Source: JBBIRG01 sp964410965 (GTDB lineage: Bacteria > CLD3 > SB21 > JBBIRG01). From it: DNA of 64,000 nucleotides. Shown here one piece after another: positions 25,477 to 34,238 of this stretch. Location of the stretch: assembly GCA_964410965.1 (NCBI GenBank), contig CAYPIY010000005.1, positions 248,001-312,000 on the forward strand, given 5' to 3'. The notes below the pieces were generated by a model. It was given only the letters and a program-made list of their open reading frames with translations, did no database searches and was not told the origin of the DNA. The number at the start of each line of letters is the position of its first letter. The first letter of the stretch is position 1. The translations under genes and the position numbers were made by a program.

Positions 25477-26538
25477 TTATTTCTTCGTCATGTACTGAAG
25501 GAGGTCGATCACGCGGCAGGAATAGCCCCACTCGTTGTCATACCAGGAGACGATCTTGAAGAACCGTTTCTCGCCCTTGAGGTTGTTGTCCATCGTGGCG
25601 AGCGAATCATAAATGGAAGAGCGGTCGTCGTGGATGAAATCGGTGGATACGACTTCTTCGCGGCAGTATCCGAGATACCCTTTCAGGTAGGTTTCGGAAG
25701 CTTTTTTCAGCAGGCCGTCGATTTCCTCGATGCCGGTGTCTTTCGCGGAACGGAACGTCAGGTCGACGACGGAGACGTTCGGCGTGGGGATACGGAACGA
25801 CATGCCGGTCATTTTCCCTTTCAGCGCGGGGATGACCTCGCCGACGGCTTTCGCCGCGCCCGTGGTGGACGGGATGATGTTGATGGCCGCCGCGCGCCCG
25901 CCCCGCCAGTCTTTCTTCGACGGGCCGTCCACGGTCTTCTGCGTCGCGGTGTAGGAATGGATCGTCGTCATCAGCCCGGTCTCGATGCCGATGCCCTCTT
26001 TCATGATCACATGGACGACCGGCGCGAGGCAGTTCGTCGTGCAGGAAGCGTTGGAAACAATGTGATGTTTGGAAGCGTCGTACTCCTGCTCGTTCACGCC
26101 CATGACGATCGTCTTGACTTCGCCTTTTCCCGGCGCGGAAATGATGACTTTTTTGGCACCCGCGGTCAGGTGGCCCTGGGCCTTGTCGGAACTGGTGAAC
26201 AGACCGGTGGATTCGATCACGTAATCGACGCCGAGGTCTTTCCACGGCAGTTGGGCGGGTTCTTTGGTCGCCAGGATGCATTGGATCTTATGGCCGTTCA
26301 CTACGAGAATATCATCGTCGGCCAGGTCAGCCTTGCTTTTTTCCGAAGAGATCGTGCCGTTGAACCGGCCGTGTATCGAGTCATATTTCAGCTGATATCC
26401 GAAATAACGCGCGTCGGTGCTGATATCCACGACCGCGACCACGTCGATTTCCTTACCCAGCAGGCCTTTATTAACCAAAGCGCTGAACACCAGACGCCCG
26501 ATGCGCCCGAATCCGTTGATGCCGATTTTTACAGCCAT
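25477..26538 (-). CDS. gap: Glyceraldehyde-3-phosphate dehydrogenase, type I
   Basis: 353 residues, slightly longer than the usual 330-340. It has the NAD-binding start KIGINGFGRIGRLVF and the catalytic cysteine in SNASCTTNCLAPVVHV. GRAAAINIIPSTTGAAKAVG and SWYDNEWGYSCRVIDL are also typical. The extra residues lie in the N-terminal NAD domain (LVNKGLLGKEIDVVAVVDIS and after). It is first gene of gap-pgk-tpiA-secG. AAGGAGATAGAGCC precedes the ATG. Confidence 0.98.
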   Translation of the reverse strand: MAVKIGINGFGRIGRLVFSALVNKGLLGKEIDVVAVVDISTDARYFGYQLKYDSIHGRFNGTISSEKSKADLADDDILVVNGHKIQCILATKEPAQLPWKDLGVDYVIESTGLFTSSDKAQGHLTAGAKKVIISAPGKGEVKTIVMGVNEQEYDASKHHIVSNASCTTNCLAPVVHVIMKEGIGIETGLMTTIHSYTATQKTVDGPSKKDWRGGRAAAINIIPSTTGAAKAVGEVIPALKGKMTGMSFRIPTPNVSVVDLTFRSAKDTGIEEIDGLLKKASETYLKGYLGYCREEVVSTDFIHDDRSSIYDSLATMDNNLKGEKRFFKIVSWYDNEWGYSCRVIDLLQYMTKK

Positions 26539-26562
26539 GGCTCTATCTCCTTATCATGTTGT

Positions 26563-26591
26563 TAATTATGAGTATCAAATCGCTGATACAA
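26563..26591 (-). promoter_or_regulatory. Possible gap promoter
   Basis: On the minus strand TTGTAT (26586-26591), a 17-base spacer, and TAATTA (26563-26568), 25 bases before the ATG of gap. Both boxes deviate from consensus. Confidence 0.3.
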
Positions 26592-26698
26592 CAATTAAAC
26601 CGTAAAAAGACTGTTCTGCGGAATATATCAATATTTATGTGAAAATCAAATAAAAGTTTAGCGAAACCGCAGATGTTAGAACCTTTATAAAGAAAACC

Positions 26699-27002
26699 GA
26701 ACACTAATTGCACGTATTGGACGGATTGACACGGATTAAATCCTTAGTTTTTTCTTATCCGTGAAAATCCGTGTTCATCCGCGTCATCCGTGTTCCATAA
26801 ATACCGAACACAGATTGCACAGGTTGGACGGATTGACACGGATTAAATCCTTAGTTTTTTCTTATCCGTGAAAATCCGNNNNNNNNNNNNNNNNNNNNNN
26901 NNNNNNNNNNNNNNNNNNNNNNNNNNNNNNNNNNNNNNNNNNNNNNNNNNNNNNNNNNNNNNNNNNNNNNNNNNNNNNTGTTCATCCGCGTCATCCGTGT
27001 TC
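26699..27002. repeat. Two copies of a dispersed ~100-bp intergenic repeat, second broken by the gap
   Basis: Copy 1 is 26699-26795 and copy 2 starts at 26806 and ends at 27002 around the 100 Ns. Each begins GAACAC and ends GTGTTC. Inside are repeated (A)CGGATT and ATCCGT words that pair with each other, so each copy can fold back on itself. The copies are nearly identical (differences only near the left end). They are related to the element at 59019-59163. I recall similar 'ACGGATTgACACGGATT' elements in many environmental genomes; they are non-coding. Confidence 0.85.
26879..26978. other. Assembly gap (100 N)
   Basis: Exactly 100 Ns, a scaffolding placeholder. The flanks join into a perfect repeat copy (AAAATCCG before, TGTTCATCCG after), so the true gap may hold zero or more extra copies. 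Confidence 0.98.
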
Positions 27003-27012
27003 TATGGCTATT

Positions 27013-30000
27013 CTACCGCACCAGCGCCATTTTCCTTGCTTTCACATACCCGTCCGTAACCAGCCGGTAAATGTAAATTCCGCTGGTCACTGAATTTCCA
27101 TGCGCGTCTTTCCCGTTCCACTGGATATCATATTTTCCGGTTTCCATCGTCCCGTTGACCAGGGTCGCGACCAGCTGACCCAGCACATTGTACACCTGAA
27201 GCTTCACATTGCCGGTTTTCGCGACATCGAACCGGATCGTGGTGTTCGGATTGAAAGGATTGGGATAATTGGAATACAGATGGAATGTTTCCGGCATCGT
27301 TTTCTTCAATGCATCGGCTTCTTTGGCCACATAATCCTGATCGCCGGCAATCACTTTGAACCGGTGTTCCTTTAACGAACGGAACGTATAGTTGTTTTGT
27401 TCGGACAGGTTAATAAAACGGTTATTTTCCATATCCACCAGCCAGCCGTTCTGTATGGCGGAATTATCCCATGTCAGCGTTGCGGACGATTGAGACGTAT
27501 GATTGAGCATCACCGCGTCCCAGGTATGCCCGGGTTCTTCGGAAGAGCGGATGTCGAATGCCAGTTTCTGATCACCCTGTGTAAAATACATGCTGATGCC
27601 GTCCTGCATGTCGAAAGGCTCCCCTGCGTCTGCGGGATCGTATTCATTAAATGCATTGTCTCCTGTTCCGATGCAGTTATCCAGATCATAATGATCGCCG
27701 CACGATGCGGATAACTTCAGCCATCCGTTTCTACCATAGTCTGTCGATTCCGTCTTGGCGAAGGAGGAGGAAAGACTGATGACATTCATCAGGGAAATCG
27801 TTCCGGTTGTTTTTTTCCTGATCGCGTACGCGCGGAACGGTTTGAATTGCCCGTTCGTAAAGCTGTGCCAGCCGGTATCGTCGAGATACCAGACCGGATC
27901 GATCTCCGTGGAATTGGTTACCGACACATTCACCGTGCTGGCGTACGGCCACGGGATCAGGTTCCAGCCCTGAACCAGCGTGATATTATCGATCAAACCG
28001 GACGCGTTGGTCAGACCGGAAGTCATGGACGAGAACGGATGCACGCCCGCGGAGTTATAGATGACATAGGCCGTATTGGGATTCAGTACGGTCACATCGG
28101 AGAACTGCTGTGCGGATGAATTAAACGTGCCCGCGCGCCAGTTGGTGGGAATATTGGAAGAATTCTTTTCCTGAGCGCCCCAGACGGAAACAAGATTAAC
28201 GGAAGCGGCGCTGCACGGAAGAGCCACGGTGAAGTATTTTTTCTGTGCAAATTGGGAGGGTATGCCCCCGGAGGTCAAAAGAGAATTGATCGCAGCGTTG
28301 TTCAGAGATACCGGAATATTGACTTTTCCGGTCTGAGAAGGATAATATACCGTTCCGGCAGAATTCTGCGCCGTGATCCTGTACCAGAGTCCTTTTAAGG
28401 TTACGCTGTCCGCAGGGATTGTATAACTGTATGCATTCCCCGCAGAAAGAATCATATTGACGGTTTTCCCTGTTGTTTGGGTGGACGTTCCGTATGTCAA
28501 GCTCACCGAAAGGCCAGCACCGTTAACATCCATACTTACGGTTACGGCTTGCTGCGGTGCGGGGTTTTCGACGGATATATCGGGAGTCCCGTCAAAAGAT
28601 GGCGCGGCCAGAAATGTTTTCGCGCTGTCCTCATTGGAGGCGGGTGAGACGCCCCATGTATTAACACCATAGATTTTGTAATAATAAACGGTATTGGGCG
28701 TGGTACTCTTGGTATCCGAATAACTTGTTGAAGTGGTTGAATCGTGATAGACATAACTGGTATTGGTTGGAGTGGATCGGTAAATACGGTATCGTTCCGG
28801 ATTATTCCCGCTGGCTGTCCATGTGAGATTGATTTGAGAAGATGAACTTCCTGAAGCGGATAATGACCCGGGCGTGGAAGGTATGGGTATGGAGGCGCTG
28901 AATACTCCGCCGGCGGTACCGGCGAAAACTCTTGAACCGTTCACGGCTAAAGCGAGGACGTATCGGTCATACAGATCATTTAAACCGGTACTGGCTTCCA
29001 TCCATGATGTACCATGGTTTGTGGACATAAAAAGTCCGTTCGTTGTGCCGGCGAAAACATGCCCGTTCGAATTGACGGCAAGCGCCCGGATAACCTGAGA
29101 AGTGAGTCCGTTGTTAACCGCCGTCCATAAAACCCCGTCATTTGCGGATAAGAAGACTCCGTCCCCGTTTGTACCCGCGTAAACGTATCCGTTGACGGGA
29201 TTAACGGCAACCGCAAGGACCAACTGGTTGGCCAGTCCATCGTTTGTTTCTGACCATGAAGATCCGTTGTTCGTGGATCTGTATACACCGCTTATTGAAG
29301 TCAAACCTCTTGAAAGAGATTTTTTATTTGTAACCATGTTCTTTTTTTCCCGGGAATCATAGCTCGTTATCGCATTATCGTTCTTGTCCGTCCAGTTCCG
29401 TCCATAATCGGAGGTGTATAAACCCGCGTAGATATACCCGTTATTGGGATTTATCGCTATCGATGTAATTTCATCTCCAGCAATGTTCAAACCATTATTC
29501 GCTGATGCCCAGGAAGATCCGTTATTTTGAGATATAAAAATACCGTCTATGTCCGTTCCGGCGAAAATATTCCCGCTTGGGCTAACAGCGATCGTCTGTA
29601 CCCAAGCATTATCGTCAACATATGATTCGTTCCAACTGGCGCCTTGGTTAATCGACACGTAAATAGAACCTTCTTCTGTTCCTGCAAATATATAACCATT
29701 GCTCGGTTTAACGCATAGGGAGAATACAAACTTTGCATTAAATGATAATCCTGTATTAGCAGATGTCCATGTGGACCCGTTATTTGTAGAAAGAAAGATG
29801 CCGTCACCATTCCCGGAACCCGAAAAAACATACCCGTTATTCGGATTGACTGACAATGCATTGCTGCTAACATTTCTTATCCCGTTATTCACCGCGGACC
29901 AGATTGAGCCGTTGTTGCCTGATAAATAGACACCTTCATCGGTTCCGATAAAAGTATTTGAACCGCTAATGATAATGGATCGTACGGTAAGTCCGAGAGG

Positions 30001-30886
30001 AAGGCCATTATTTATCGGAATCCAGTTTGAACCGTTGTTCGTAGATAAAAAGATGCCGTTTTCGGTGCCCGCAAAAAGATTTGATCCGCTTATGGCAAGA
30101 GCCTCGATCGTAGTGTCAGTCAACCCTGTGTTTACAGATTTCCAGGATGTACCGTTATTTGTGGATAAAAAAATTCCCCGGTAAGATGTCCCTGCAAACA
30201 TATTTGATCCACTGACAACGATTGTATTTACATAATTATAATTTAAACCATTATTGACAGCTGTCCATGAATTCCCGTTATTGGTAGATAAAAAGATCCC
30301 GCCTCCACTAGTGCCGGCAAAAATATTTGAACCGCTGATAGTTATCGTTTCAACATATAAACTATTTAATCCATTATTGACAGCAGTCCATGATGTTCCG
30401 TTATTGGTGGATAAGAACACCCCCCCCATCTGTACCGGCAAAAATGTTTCCGTTGGATTGATTGACTTCTATCGTATTAACATACAGATTTGTCAAACCG
30501 CTGTTCACTAAAGTCCAGGAATTTCCGTTGCTGGTGGACAAAAATACTCCGCCGGAAGCAGAGGAGTACTTTGAATCTTTTGTAAACGTTTTTCTTTTGT
30601 TGTTTGACCAGGATCCGGCAAAGACATAACCATTAGAATGATTGATCGCGATATCACTGATGCCGTTGCTTGTCAGCCCGTTATTCACAGCTGACCAGGA
30701 TGACCCGTTATTCGTGGATAGATACATCCCTTTCCAGGAACCCGCGAAAATGTATCCGTTGCCCGGATTCACGCATAATGTCCTGATGCTTCCCCCGTAT
30801 GGCCCTCCCGATTGCCAGTTCAGCTGGGCGTGAGCGACTGTGAATGCAAACAAAATCAACAAAACAATTCCCGATATATTTTTCAT
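27013..30886 (-). CDS. Secreted STNNG-propeller/Fn3 protein with T9SS sorting domain, frameshifted at a G8 tract
   Basis: Read as one gene of about 1290 codons after removing one base at the C8 run 30420-30427 (G8 on the coding strand). The start ATG is at 30884-30886 with signal peptide MKNISGIVLLILFAFTVAHA. About a dozen 'GGIFLSTNNGTSWTAVNNGL' blades follow, a BNR/VPS10-like propeller, then an Fn3 domain (SLSASGSSSSQINLTWTA), an unassigned central part, and a T9SS sorting domain (NYPNPFNPNTTIRFDV ... RKMALVR). As written, the first frame ends soon after the tract (GTDGGGVLIHQ) while the downstream frame continues GGVFLSTNN. This is a sequencing error, a true pseudogene or phase variation. 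The AT-rich blades contrast with the GC-richer C-terminal half. It lies 61 bp after a CsgG-like gene. Confidence 0.85.
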
Positions 30887-30947
30887 GACTAATCTCCGGT
30901 TGGATCCGAATGGATTAATTAATTTGGTATTAACTTTTTGATCTGCA

Positions 30948-31580
30948 TCATGGCCAAAGGGGCCAGTTGATGCCCCCTTTATCGGAAGAGGATTTTTTAC
31001 CTCCCAGCAATACGGCCGCAGCTCCGCCACCGGCAATAACCGCTCCCCCTAGGATATACCATTTCATATTGGAGGATTTTTTACCGCTCTGGACAACCGT
31101 TCCGCCGGATACTCCGCTCCCCCCGGAAAAATCCTGGGCGATCTTTTTCATTTCATCCAGCAATCCCTCATATTTGCCCACGTAATCTTTAGTCTTGGTT
31201 TGCTCGATTTTCCCTGTTTTCACGCTGATCATTCTCAAATCGATGGCATAAGTCTGTCCGAATTTGGAAATGTCACCGGCGATCATGTACTTCACGCCGA
31301 GCAGCTGACCGATCTGCACCGCGCATTCAGCTGAATTACAATGATCGGACATCGAGAAATCCTGTTCCTTGAGGATCTCGCCCATTTTATCGCGCTCGAT
31401 CACCTCAAAGGCGTTGGTCTGCACGAGTATCCCGCGGAACCGGTTCGTGAGAATCGACAACTCGTTTTTTTCAAGTCCGCCCGCCGACTGGAATTCCAGC
31501 ACGGCGATCGTTTTTTTTGTTTCCTGCGCGTAAAGCGGAAACATCAGACCGCATAGAAGGATCAATAGCCCTGTTCGCAT
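30948..31580 (-). CDS. CsgG-like outer-membrane protein with C-terminal Gly/Ala helix
   Basis: 210 residues. A signal peptide (1-18, ends PLYAQ) leads into a CsgG/curli-assembly-like domain: IAVLEFQSAGGLEKNELSIL, NRFRGILVQTNAFEVIERDK, QIGQLLGVKYMIAGDISKFG. A linker and a hydrophobic segment GGAVIAGGGAAAVLLGG follow, and the protein ends GINWPLWP. No lipobox Cys follows the signal peptide. The larger paralogue at 59341-60831 shares the N-terminal domain, the hydrophobic segment and the W-P end. Both genes are immediately followed by an STNNG-propeller gene on the same strand. A role in exporting or anchoring that partner is plausible inference. Confidence 0.8.
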   Translation of the reverse strand: MRTGLLILLCGLMFPLYAQETKKTIAVLEFQSAGGLEKNELSILTNRFRGILVQTNAFEVIERDKMGEILKEQDFSMSDHCNSAECAVQIGQLLGVKYMIAGDISKFGQTYAIDLRMISVKTGKIEQTKTKDYVGKYEGLLDEMKKIAQDFSGGSGVSGGTVVQSGKKSSNMKWYILGGAVIAGGGAAAVLLGGKKSSSDKGGINWPLWP

Positions 31581-32032
31581 ATTATTTCTCCCTTAAAAAT
31601 GAAATATTTTACAATAACCCTGAGATTGATGAACGGTTAAGATTTACCGGCCATAAATTATACATATAGTTTTTTAAAATCAATCTTTATAGCTGATATT
31701 ATTCAAATAATTATACATACTTAAGAAATATCGGCTTTTCTTGATTTTTATAAAATTTTACTTGACAACGGACTAATAAATAATCCTTTACTCTTTTTTT
31801 GGCTTTAACCGGCAATCACAGTGCCGTTTTTTTCCGCTTGATGTTTCTTGGCATCGGGTTACAACTAATTTCCCATCCTCCATAAAACACAGAAATGCCC
31901 GATCTGTGCGCGGATTTTCACTTTCATGCCGTTCAAACGGAAAATCGCTGAAAACCGTCCTTTTTCATCTTTAATATTGATATTATATCCCAATTTCACT
32001 ATACTTGCCCACTTTTTTAAACGGAAAGACTT
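31581..32032. other. Intergenic region between divergent genes
   Basis: 452 bp, AT-rich. It holds the plsY promoter (31977-32005) and, on the plus strand, a small hairpin CGGCA/TGCCG (31810-31826) followed by T7, terminator-like but with no plus-strand gene before it. A TTGACA at 31762-31767 lacks a good -10. A tiny unannotated RNA between the two is conceivable but unsupported. Confidence 0.5.
31977..32005 (+). promoter_or_regulatory. sigma70-type promoter of plsY
   Basis: TTGATA (31977-31982), 17-base spacer, TATACT (32000-32005), 27 bases before the plsY ATG. Good match in both boxes and spacing. Confidence 0.65.
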
Positions 32033-32689
32033 ATGATATCACTTACCCTGATCCTTGTCCTCGCCTACCTGATCGGTTCCGTGTCCCCGAGCATCATCCT
32101 TTCGCGGCTGATCAAGGGGGTCGATATCCGTACCTACGGAAGCGGCAACGCGGGTATGACCAACGCGATGCGCCTGCTCGGCATGAAATGGGGCTCGGTC
32201 GTCGCCCTGATCGACACGCTGAAAGGGTTCACCGCGTCCTACGTACTGACCACGTGGCTGTACTCGCCGGTGGATGAAACATCCCCTGACGTCACCTTAG
32301 TCCGCATACTCGCAGGGTCGATGGCGATGATCGGGCATATCTGGACGGTGTTCTTCGGGTTCAGGGGCGGCAAAGGCGTGCTGACCATGGCCGGCGCCGT
32401 GCTCGGGGTCGCTCCCCTGCAGGTCGGGATCTGCACAGCCATTTTCCTGATCGTTTTGTTCACCACCCGTTACGTTTCGCTCAGTTCCATGATCGCCTAT
32501 TCGTTCTTTCCCGTCGTGGTGTTCATTTTCAACCTCGCGTTCGGGGTAGAAACCTCGGTCTATCTCAAGATATTCAGTTTTGTCATCGCCGGCGCCATTA
32601 TTGCCACGCACCGCCAGAACATCTCCCGCCTCCTGAAAGGTGAGGAACGCAAGGTCGTGTTCAAAAAGCAAAACGGCAGTTCCGCCTGA
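32033..32689 (+). CDS. plsY: Glycerol-3-phosphate acyltransferase PlsY
   Basis: 218 residues, multi-pass inner-membrane enzyme that transfers acyl groups from acyl-phosphate to glycerol 3-phosphate, starting phospholipid synthesis. Family motifs: YLIGSVSPSIILSRLIKGVD, RTYGSGNAGMTNAMRLLG, and GFRGGKGVLTMAGAVLGVAP (phosphate loop). A basic C-terminal tail follows. The gene starts an operon with the unknown membrane protein 6 bp later and the Skp homologue. Confidence 0.95.
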   Translation: MISLTLILVLAYLIGSVSPSIILSRLIKGVDIRTYGSGNAGMTNAMRLLGMKWGSVVALIDTLKGFTASYVLTTWLYSPVDETSPDVTLVRILAGSMAMIGHIWTVFFGFRGGKGVLTMAGAVLGVAPLQVGICTAIFLIVLFTTRYVSLSSMIAYSFFPVVVFIFNLAFGVETSVYLKIFSFVIAGAIIATHRQNISRLLKGEERKVVFKKQNGSSA

Positions 32690-32694
32690 CCCCG

Positions 32695-33531
32695 ATGGCC
32701 CGATCCGCAACGGCTCCTCGCGGGACCTTCCGTCCCAGAACAGCCACCGTCGTATATATTTCCGCCATCGCCACGGGCGCCGCGGGGATGATCCTGATCG
32801 TCCGTTCGGCATTGAAGGCAGCGGACGGCTCCCCGGAGGCGATCGGCCTGCTGGCGTCCTTTTTCGCCGCCGTCGCCGGGCTCTTCTGGCTGATCCGGAA
32901 GACCTGGCCGCTGATCCTCGACCAGAGCGACATCCTTGACGTGTTCCGCAAGACTGCAAAGGAAAAAAAATCGAAAGTGGAACCCGTACTGATCCGCACC
33001 GACCGGCCGGACCGATCTTTCAAGGAACACGGCTACCGGTTCCGCCTGAATGAATACGCCTCGGAAACGGATATCAGCCTCATCCAGATCGAAATGGAAA
33101 CCCCGGACCATTTCGTCTCGCAGACGGGTTCGTATTACCTTGTGTTCCGGATCCCCGCGGACATTGAGCCCGCGATCGCGTTCATCAGCCCGAAACTTCC
33201 GGAATCCGGCTCGGCCGATATCCTCCTGTACATGGATGCGCCCGGAGGAACAGGAACAGACGGCTCCCATTCCGTTGCGCGAACGCTCACATCTTATCCC
33301 CCGGAATGGACGGCCGGGCTTTTCGCCAACCCCTTCATCGCGAACGAACTGAACGTTTTGTTCTCGATCTACCGCATGAAATACATCGTCCTGCGGAACG
33401 GCTCCCTGACCGCGGTGAAAGACGGCGCCGTGGATTCCTGCGCGTACGACATCGAGGCTTATCACCTGCTGCACCGGCTCATCCAGCTCATCCAGGATTA
33501 TCACAAACGATATATTCATCAAACCCCCTAG
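32695..33531 (+). CDS. Membrane-anchored protein of unknown function
   Basis: 278 residues. Two N-terminal membrane helices (about 18-38 and 49-69), then a soluble domain of about 200 residues. I recognise no family. The soluble part is mixed alpha/beta with repeated aromatic/proline turns (YYLVFRIPADIEPAIAFISP, LTSYPPEWTAGLFANPFIA). The ATG is 6 bp after the plsY stop, with no ribosome site of its own, which implies translational coupling. The Skp homologue follows 10 bp later, so an envelope role is likely from context. Confidence 0.75.
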   Translation: MARSATAPRGTFRPRTATVVYISAIATGAAGMILIVRSALKAADGSPEAIGLLASFFAAVAGLFWLIRKTWPLILDQSDILDVFRKTAKEKKSKVEPVLIRTDRPDRSFKEHGYRFRLNEYASETDISLIQIEMETPDHFVSQTGSYYLVFRIPADIEPAIAFISPKLPESGSADILLYMDAPGGTGTDGSHSVARTLTSYPPEWTAGLFANPFIANELNVLFSIYRMKYIVLRNGSLTAVKDGAVDSCAYDIEAYHLLHRLIQLIQDYHKRYIHQTP

Positions 33532-33540
33532 GAGATTGCC

Positions 33541-34176
33541 ATGACCGAAGAAACCGCCACGCCCGAACCGAACCGCCAGAAAACATGGATGTACGCGCTG
33601 TCCGCCGTGTGCGCCGTCCTGCTGGTCAGTTCCGTGTACCTTCTGTATAAGACCGCCGACCTGAAAAGCTCAGGACCGCTGAAGATCGGATACGTGAGAT
33701 CCGAACAGATCCTGCAGCAGTACAAGCCCGCGCTGGCCGTCCAGCAGAGGCTGCAGCAGGAAACCGCCGACGCCCAGCAAGACCTGGAAAAACGGTACAA
33801 GGAGCTTCAGGCGATGGACGCCGACATCAAGAAAAAATCCGAGGTGCTGACGATGCAGGCGCTGGCCCCGCAGATCGAGAAACTCCAGCGGAAACAAAAC
33901 GAGTTCCTCCAGCTTCAGCAGTCCATCCAGCAGCAGGTACAGCAGAAACAGTCGCAACTGCTGGAACCGGTGTTCCAGGACGTCAGCAATTTCATCACCA
34001 AGTACGGCCGCGACAACGGCTACGCCGTGGTGTTCGGCACGCCGGTCGAGGGCATCATCGTGTACGGCGACCCGGCCAACGACCTGACCGAAACGATCGT
34101 GACCGAACTGAACGCGCGCGTCCCGCCCACGCTTCCGGTTCCATTCAGCCCCGGCGCGGATTCCCTGAAAAAATAA
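33541..34176 (+). CDS. Skp/OmpH-family periplasmic chaperone, membrane-anchored
   Basis: 211 residues. A short cytoplasmic tail and one helix (about 16-40) act as anchor or uncleaved signal. The family start KIGYVRSEQILQQYKPALAV is followed by long coiled-coil tentacles rich in Gln/Glu/Lys (65-150) and the closing strand YAVVFGTPVEGIIVYGDPAN, which together form the trimeric jellyfish fold of Skp. It chaperones unfolded outer-membrane proteins. Last gene of the plsY operon before the terminator. Confidence 0.88.
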   Translation: MTEETATPEPNRQKTWMYALSAVCAVLLVSSVYLLYKTADLKSSGPLKIGYVRSEQILQQYKPALAVQQRLQQETADAQQDLEKRYKELQAMDADIKKKSEVLTMQALAPQIEKLQRKQNEFLQLQQSIQQQVQQKQSQLLEPVFQDVSNFITKYGRDNGYAVVFGTPVEGIIVYGDPANDLTETIVTELNARVPPTLPVPFSPGADSLKK

Positions 34177-34200
34177 ATTTTCCGTAGAACGTACCGGTCT

Positions 34201-34238
34201 GCGGCGTCCGCTCCCTGCGGATGCCGCGGATTTTTTTT
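34201..34238 (+). terminator. Terminator overlapping the next start codon
   Basis: 11-bp stem GCGGCGTCCGC (34201-34211) with GCGGATGCCGC (34217-34227), one G-T wobble, then GGA and T8. The ATG of the radical SAM gene starts at 34239, directly after the T-run. Confidence 0.8.

Noticed and set aside
26868..27059. Open frame spanning the N gap
   Set aside because: Created by unknown bases; flanking sequence is a non-coding repeat and the end of the neighbouring T9SS gene.
31762..31833. Small RNA gene between a TTGACA box and a hairpin with T7
   Set aside because: No acceptable -10 box at the right distance and only a 5-bp stem; kept as a remark on the intergenic region.
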